This document shows positions 6,576 to 7,777 of a DNA stretch of 7,777 nucleotides, in pieces. The notes under the pieces were generated by a model that did not search any database, had not been told where the DNA came from, and saw nothing but the letters and a program-made list of their open reading frames with translations. The position numbers were made by a program, and so were the translations under genes. Each line of letters begins with the position of its first letter. The first letter of the stretch is position 1. This stretch comes from Alphaproteobacteria bacterium (lineage in GTDB: Bacteria > Pseudomonadota > Alphaproteobacteria > SMXP01): positions 1 to 7,777 of the forward strand of contig JAJFIM010000388.1 of NCBI GenBank assembly GCA_021774995.1. The letters are read 5' to 3'.

Positions 6576-6728
6576 AACCATATTAGAAATAAATCAAAAA
6601 GACTCAACCATTACGGGAATATCACGCGGCCGGAAATATATACTCATTAGACTGACAATAACCTTTCCAATTATTATCGGACAGATTCAGTCTCCCGCCC
6701 AAAAACCGTCACTTTTTCCCTTAACCAT
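6576..6728 (+). repeat. Three AACCAT elements, one as TTAACCAT
   Basis: AACCAT occurs at 6576-6581, 6606-6611 and 6723-6728. The first two are within CAACCAT and exactly 30 bp apart, about three helical turns. The third is TTAACCAT (6721-6728), which matches a half-site reported for the alphaproteobacterial cell-cycle regulator CtrA. The second abuts a GACTC methylation-type site. The repeats are seen; regulator binding is inference. Confidence 0.35.
6649..6693. repeat. Nested inverted repeat between the peroxiredoxin and yqgE-like genes
   Basis: AGACTGA (6649-6655) faces TCAGTCT (6687-6693), a perfect 7-bp dyad with 31 bp between arms. Inside it AATAA (6657-6661) faces TTATT (6671-6675). 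TAGACTG recurs directly at 6758-6764. It could be an operator for the divergent genes; no T-run follows, so a terminator is unlikely. Confidence 0.35.
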
Positions 6729-6804
6729 AGAGGCGTGATCCAGATGGCGGAGTATGCTAGACTGTCATTCAAGCATCGACAGTAATTTTAATACGGACCG
6801 AACG

Positions 6805-7377
6805 ATGATTGAACAACTGCATATGATGGAAGGCCAACTCCTGATCGCCATGCCACACATGGCCGATCCGAGGTTTCAGCGCGCCGTCATTTATCTTTGC
6901 GCCCACTCACATGAAACGGGCGCCATGGGATTTGTTATCAACAAACAAGTCGATCATATCGATTTTGATGAATTGCTGGATCATTTGGGATTGAACTCGC
7001 GCGAAATCATTTCCACCCCGCCCATTCATTTCGGAGGTCCGGTTTCCCCTGAACGAGGGTTTGTTTTACACTCGGCTGATTATACTGCGCAAAGCGCCAC
7101 GCTGAATGTTAAAGACGGGATTGGCCTCACCGCGACGCTTGATATTCTCAAAGACATCGCCACAGGCGAAGGACCGCGCAATGCGTTGCTGGCGCTGGGA
7201 TATGCCGGATGGGCGCCTGGACAGCTAGAAGAAGAAATCCTGAATAATGGCTGGCTTCATTGCGACTCAGATGAAGATTTGTTGTTCGGCGGCGACAATG
7301 ATCGCAAATGGGAACAAGCCCTGGCCAAAATGGGCGTCGACCCAGCGCATCTTTCAGGGTGCGCCGGACGCGCGTGA
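6805..7377 (+). CDS. yqgE: YqgE/AlgH family protein (UPF0301)
   Basis: The biochemical role of this family is not firmly known; AlgH is the name used in Pseudomonas, where it was linked to alginate regulation. From ATG at 6805 the product has 190 residues, the family norm. Conserved features are the N-terminal GQLLIAMPHMADPRFQRAVI segment (10-29), YLCAHSHETGAMGFVINK (30-47), HFGGPVSPERGFVLHS (75-90) and the LGYAGWAPGQLEEEI block (131-145). It is soluble, with no signal peptide or membrane segment. An in-frame ATG at 6754 would add 17 residues, but these do not resemble the family and the GGCGGAG ahead of it is too close. ATGs at 6823 and 6826 are also possible. The Shine-Dalgarno is weak. A good terminator follows, so it is probably transcribed alone. 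Confidence 0.92.
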   Translation: MIEQLHMMEGQLLIAMPHMADPRFQRAVIYLCAHSHETGAMGFVINKQVDHIDFDELLDHLGLNSREIISTPPIHFGGPVSPERGFVLHSADYTAQSATLNVKDGIGLTATLDILKDIATGEGPRNALLALGYAGWAPGQLEEEILNNGWLHCDSDEDLLFGGDNDRKWEQALAKMGVDPAHLSGCAGRA

Positions 7378-7396
7378 AAATCAACATTCGTCTTGA

Positions 7397-7424
7397 GCGC
7401 GCGAGAATCAGCGCGCCATTTTTT
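7397..7424 (+). terminator. Intrinsic terminator after the yqgE-like gene
   Basis: A perfect 6-bp GC stem, GCGCGC (7397-7402) with GCGCGC (7411-7416), closes an 8-nt loop and is followed after CA by six T (7419-7424). It begins 20 bp after the yqgE stop codon. This is the clearest terminator in the window. Confidence 0.75.
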
Positions 7425-7461
7425 GAGCGTGTTGGTGAACAGTCGCAGATGAAGTTCTGTA

Positions 7462-7467
7462 TATAAT
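7462..7467 (+). promoter_or_regulatory. Candidate -10 box (TATAAT) for the VOC gene
   Basis: TATAAT is a perfect sigma-70 -10 hexamer in the 60-bp gap between the yqgE terminator and the VOC start. No good -35 is found at 16-18 bp; the bases there read ACAGTC. Transcription would begin near 7474, at the Shine-Dalgarno itself, giving a leader of only about 11 nt. Confidence 0.4.
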
Positions 7468-7484
7468 TTCATGAGGACGCAATT

Positions 7485-7777
7485 TTGAAACAAATTACGA
7501 GAATTAATCATATCGGATTAAGGGTGCGTAACTTGAGTGTTGCCAGAGAATTTTACGAAAAACTCGGTTTCGAATTTATTGTCGGCCCGATTGGTCCAGA
7601 ACCGGTTGCAGTGATGGAACACCCTTGCGGCATCAACATCAATTTTATCCTCAACGCCTCGGCAGACGCGTCAGATGTGAATGTTTTGATGGATATTCCA
7701 GAGAAGCATACAGGCTTCACGCATATCGCCTTAGAGATTGATGATGTGCAGGCTGTCAAACAGACCCTTAGCGCTCA
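7485..7777 (+). CDS. VOC superfamily (glyoxalase/dioxygenase-like) protein, N-terminal part
   Basis: The window holds 97 codons plus two bases; the gene continues past the right edge. The start is TTG at 7485: AGGA (7474-7477) sits 7 nt ahead, and the ATG at 7471 leads to a stop after five codons. The fold signature of a vicinal-oxygen-chelate beta-alpha-beta-beta-beta module is clear. It includes INHIGLRVRNLSVAREFYEKL (residues 7-27, shown by its H9 and the helix VAREFYEKLGF) and a second module start HTGFTHIALEIDDV with H80. H9 and H80 fall where VOC enzymes place two metal ligands; later ligands are not in the window. The substrate cannot be told from this part: isomerase, epimerase and ring-cleavage enzymes share the fold. 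A -10 box and the preceding terminator suggest its own transcript. Confidence 0.85.
   Translation, partial: MKQITRINHIGLRVRNLSVAREFYEKLGFEFIVGPIGPEPVAVMEHPCGININFILNASADASDVNVLMDIPEKHTGFTHIALEIDDVQAVKQTLSA

Larger units (their letters stand above)
6422..6804. promoter_or_regulatory. Divergent intergenic region with repeated short motifs
   Basis: This 383-bp non-coding stretch, AT-richer than its surroundings especially from 6570 to 6680, separates the divergent peroxiredoxin and yqgE-like genes and should hold both promoters. I found no -35/-10 pair good enough to call. It contains three AACCAT copies, a nested dyad with further AGACTG copies, and two GANTC sites (6601-6605 and 6685-6689). 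I see no convincing small gene: open frames here are extensions of flanking genes or lack support. Confidence 0.5.

Noticed and set aside
6422..6607. N-terminal extension of the peroxiredoxin with a hydrophobic start, resembling a signal segment
   Set aside because: The 160-residue form starting at 6421 matches the family exactly, and the extension has no family resemblance. It comes from an intergenic region.
7148..7511. Minus-strand open frames across the yqgE 3' end and the following gap
   Set aside because: They overlap the conserved yqgE-like coding sequence and the intrinsic terminator; no motifs.
1..7777. Mobile elements, CRISPR arrays, tRNA or toxin-antitoxin genes, or a novel defence-type system
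   Set aside because: Both strands were read for terminal repeats, spaced direct repeats, tRNA-like cloverleaf signatures and unexplained gene pairs; every sizeable frame is a housekeeping gene apart from one lipoprotein.

Overview
The window reads as a chromosomal housekeeping segment of an alphaproteobacterium. Evidence for this is the ispH-thrB-rnhA gene order, the APH-fold type of homoserine kinase, the moderate-to-high GC content with GC-rich codon use, and a tandem glycine riboswitch in front of gcvT. I cannot assign an order or genus. I see no mobile element, CRISPR array, tRNA or rRNA, and base composition shows no obvious transferred island. The coding frames look intact; the first and last genes are cut by the window edges.

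Left part (1-3356, all on the minus strand). A gene for a small lipoprotein of unknown function is followed, after about 33 bp, by argS (arginyl-tRNA synthetase). Downstream of argS is a 427-bp non-coding stretch. It holds a possible weak argS terminator, a candidate promoter, a two-aptamer glycine riboswitch and a long nested hairpin. The stretch leads into gcvT, the T-protein of the glycine cleavage system, which runs off the left edge. Glycine sensed by the leader is expected to switch on glycine breakdown into one-carbon units.

Middle (3357-5893, plus strand). A 152-bp divergent intergenic region with several dyads separates the lipoprotein gene from ispH. ispH (last step of the MEP isoprenoid pathway), thrB (homoserine kinase, threonine synthesis) and rnhA (ribonuclease HI) form a tight co-directional cluster. 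The thrB-rnhA junction is an ATGA overlap. These functions are metabolically unrelated; the cluster looks like a conserved housekeeping operon, not a pathway.

Right part (5894-7777). A Prx5-type peroxiredoxin gene lies on the minus strand, convergent with rnhA. A 383-bp AT-richer divergent region carries repeated AACCAT and AGACTG motifs and a nested dyad. It is followed on the plus strand by a YqgE/AlgH-family gene with a clear intrinsic terminator. Last comes the 5' part of a VOC-superfamily (glyoxalase-like) gene that starts at TTG behind a good Shine-Dalgarno sequence and a perfect TATAAT hexamer.

I looked for an undescribed multi-gene system and did not find one. The points most worth a second look are regulatory (the gcvT expression platform, the ispH leader and the 6422-6804 intergenic region) and the unassigned lipoprotein next to argS.
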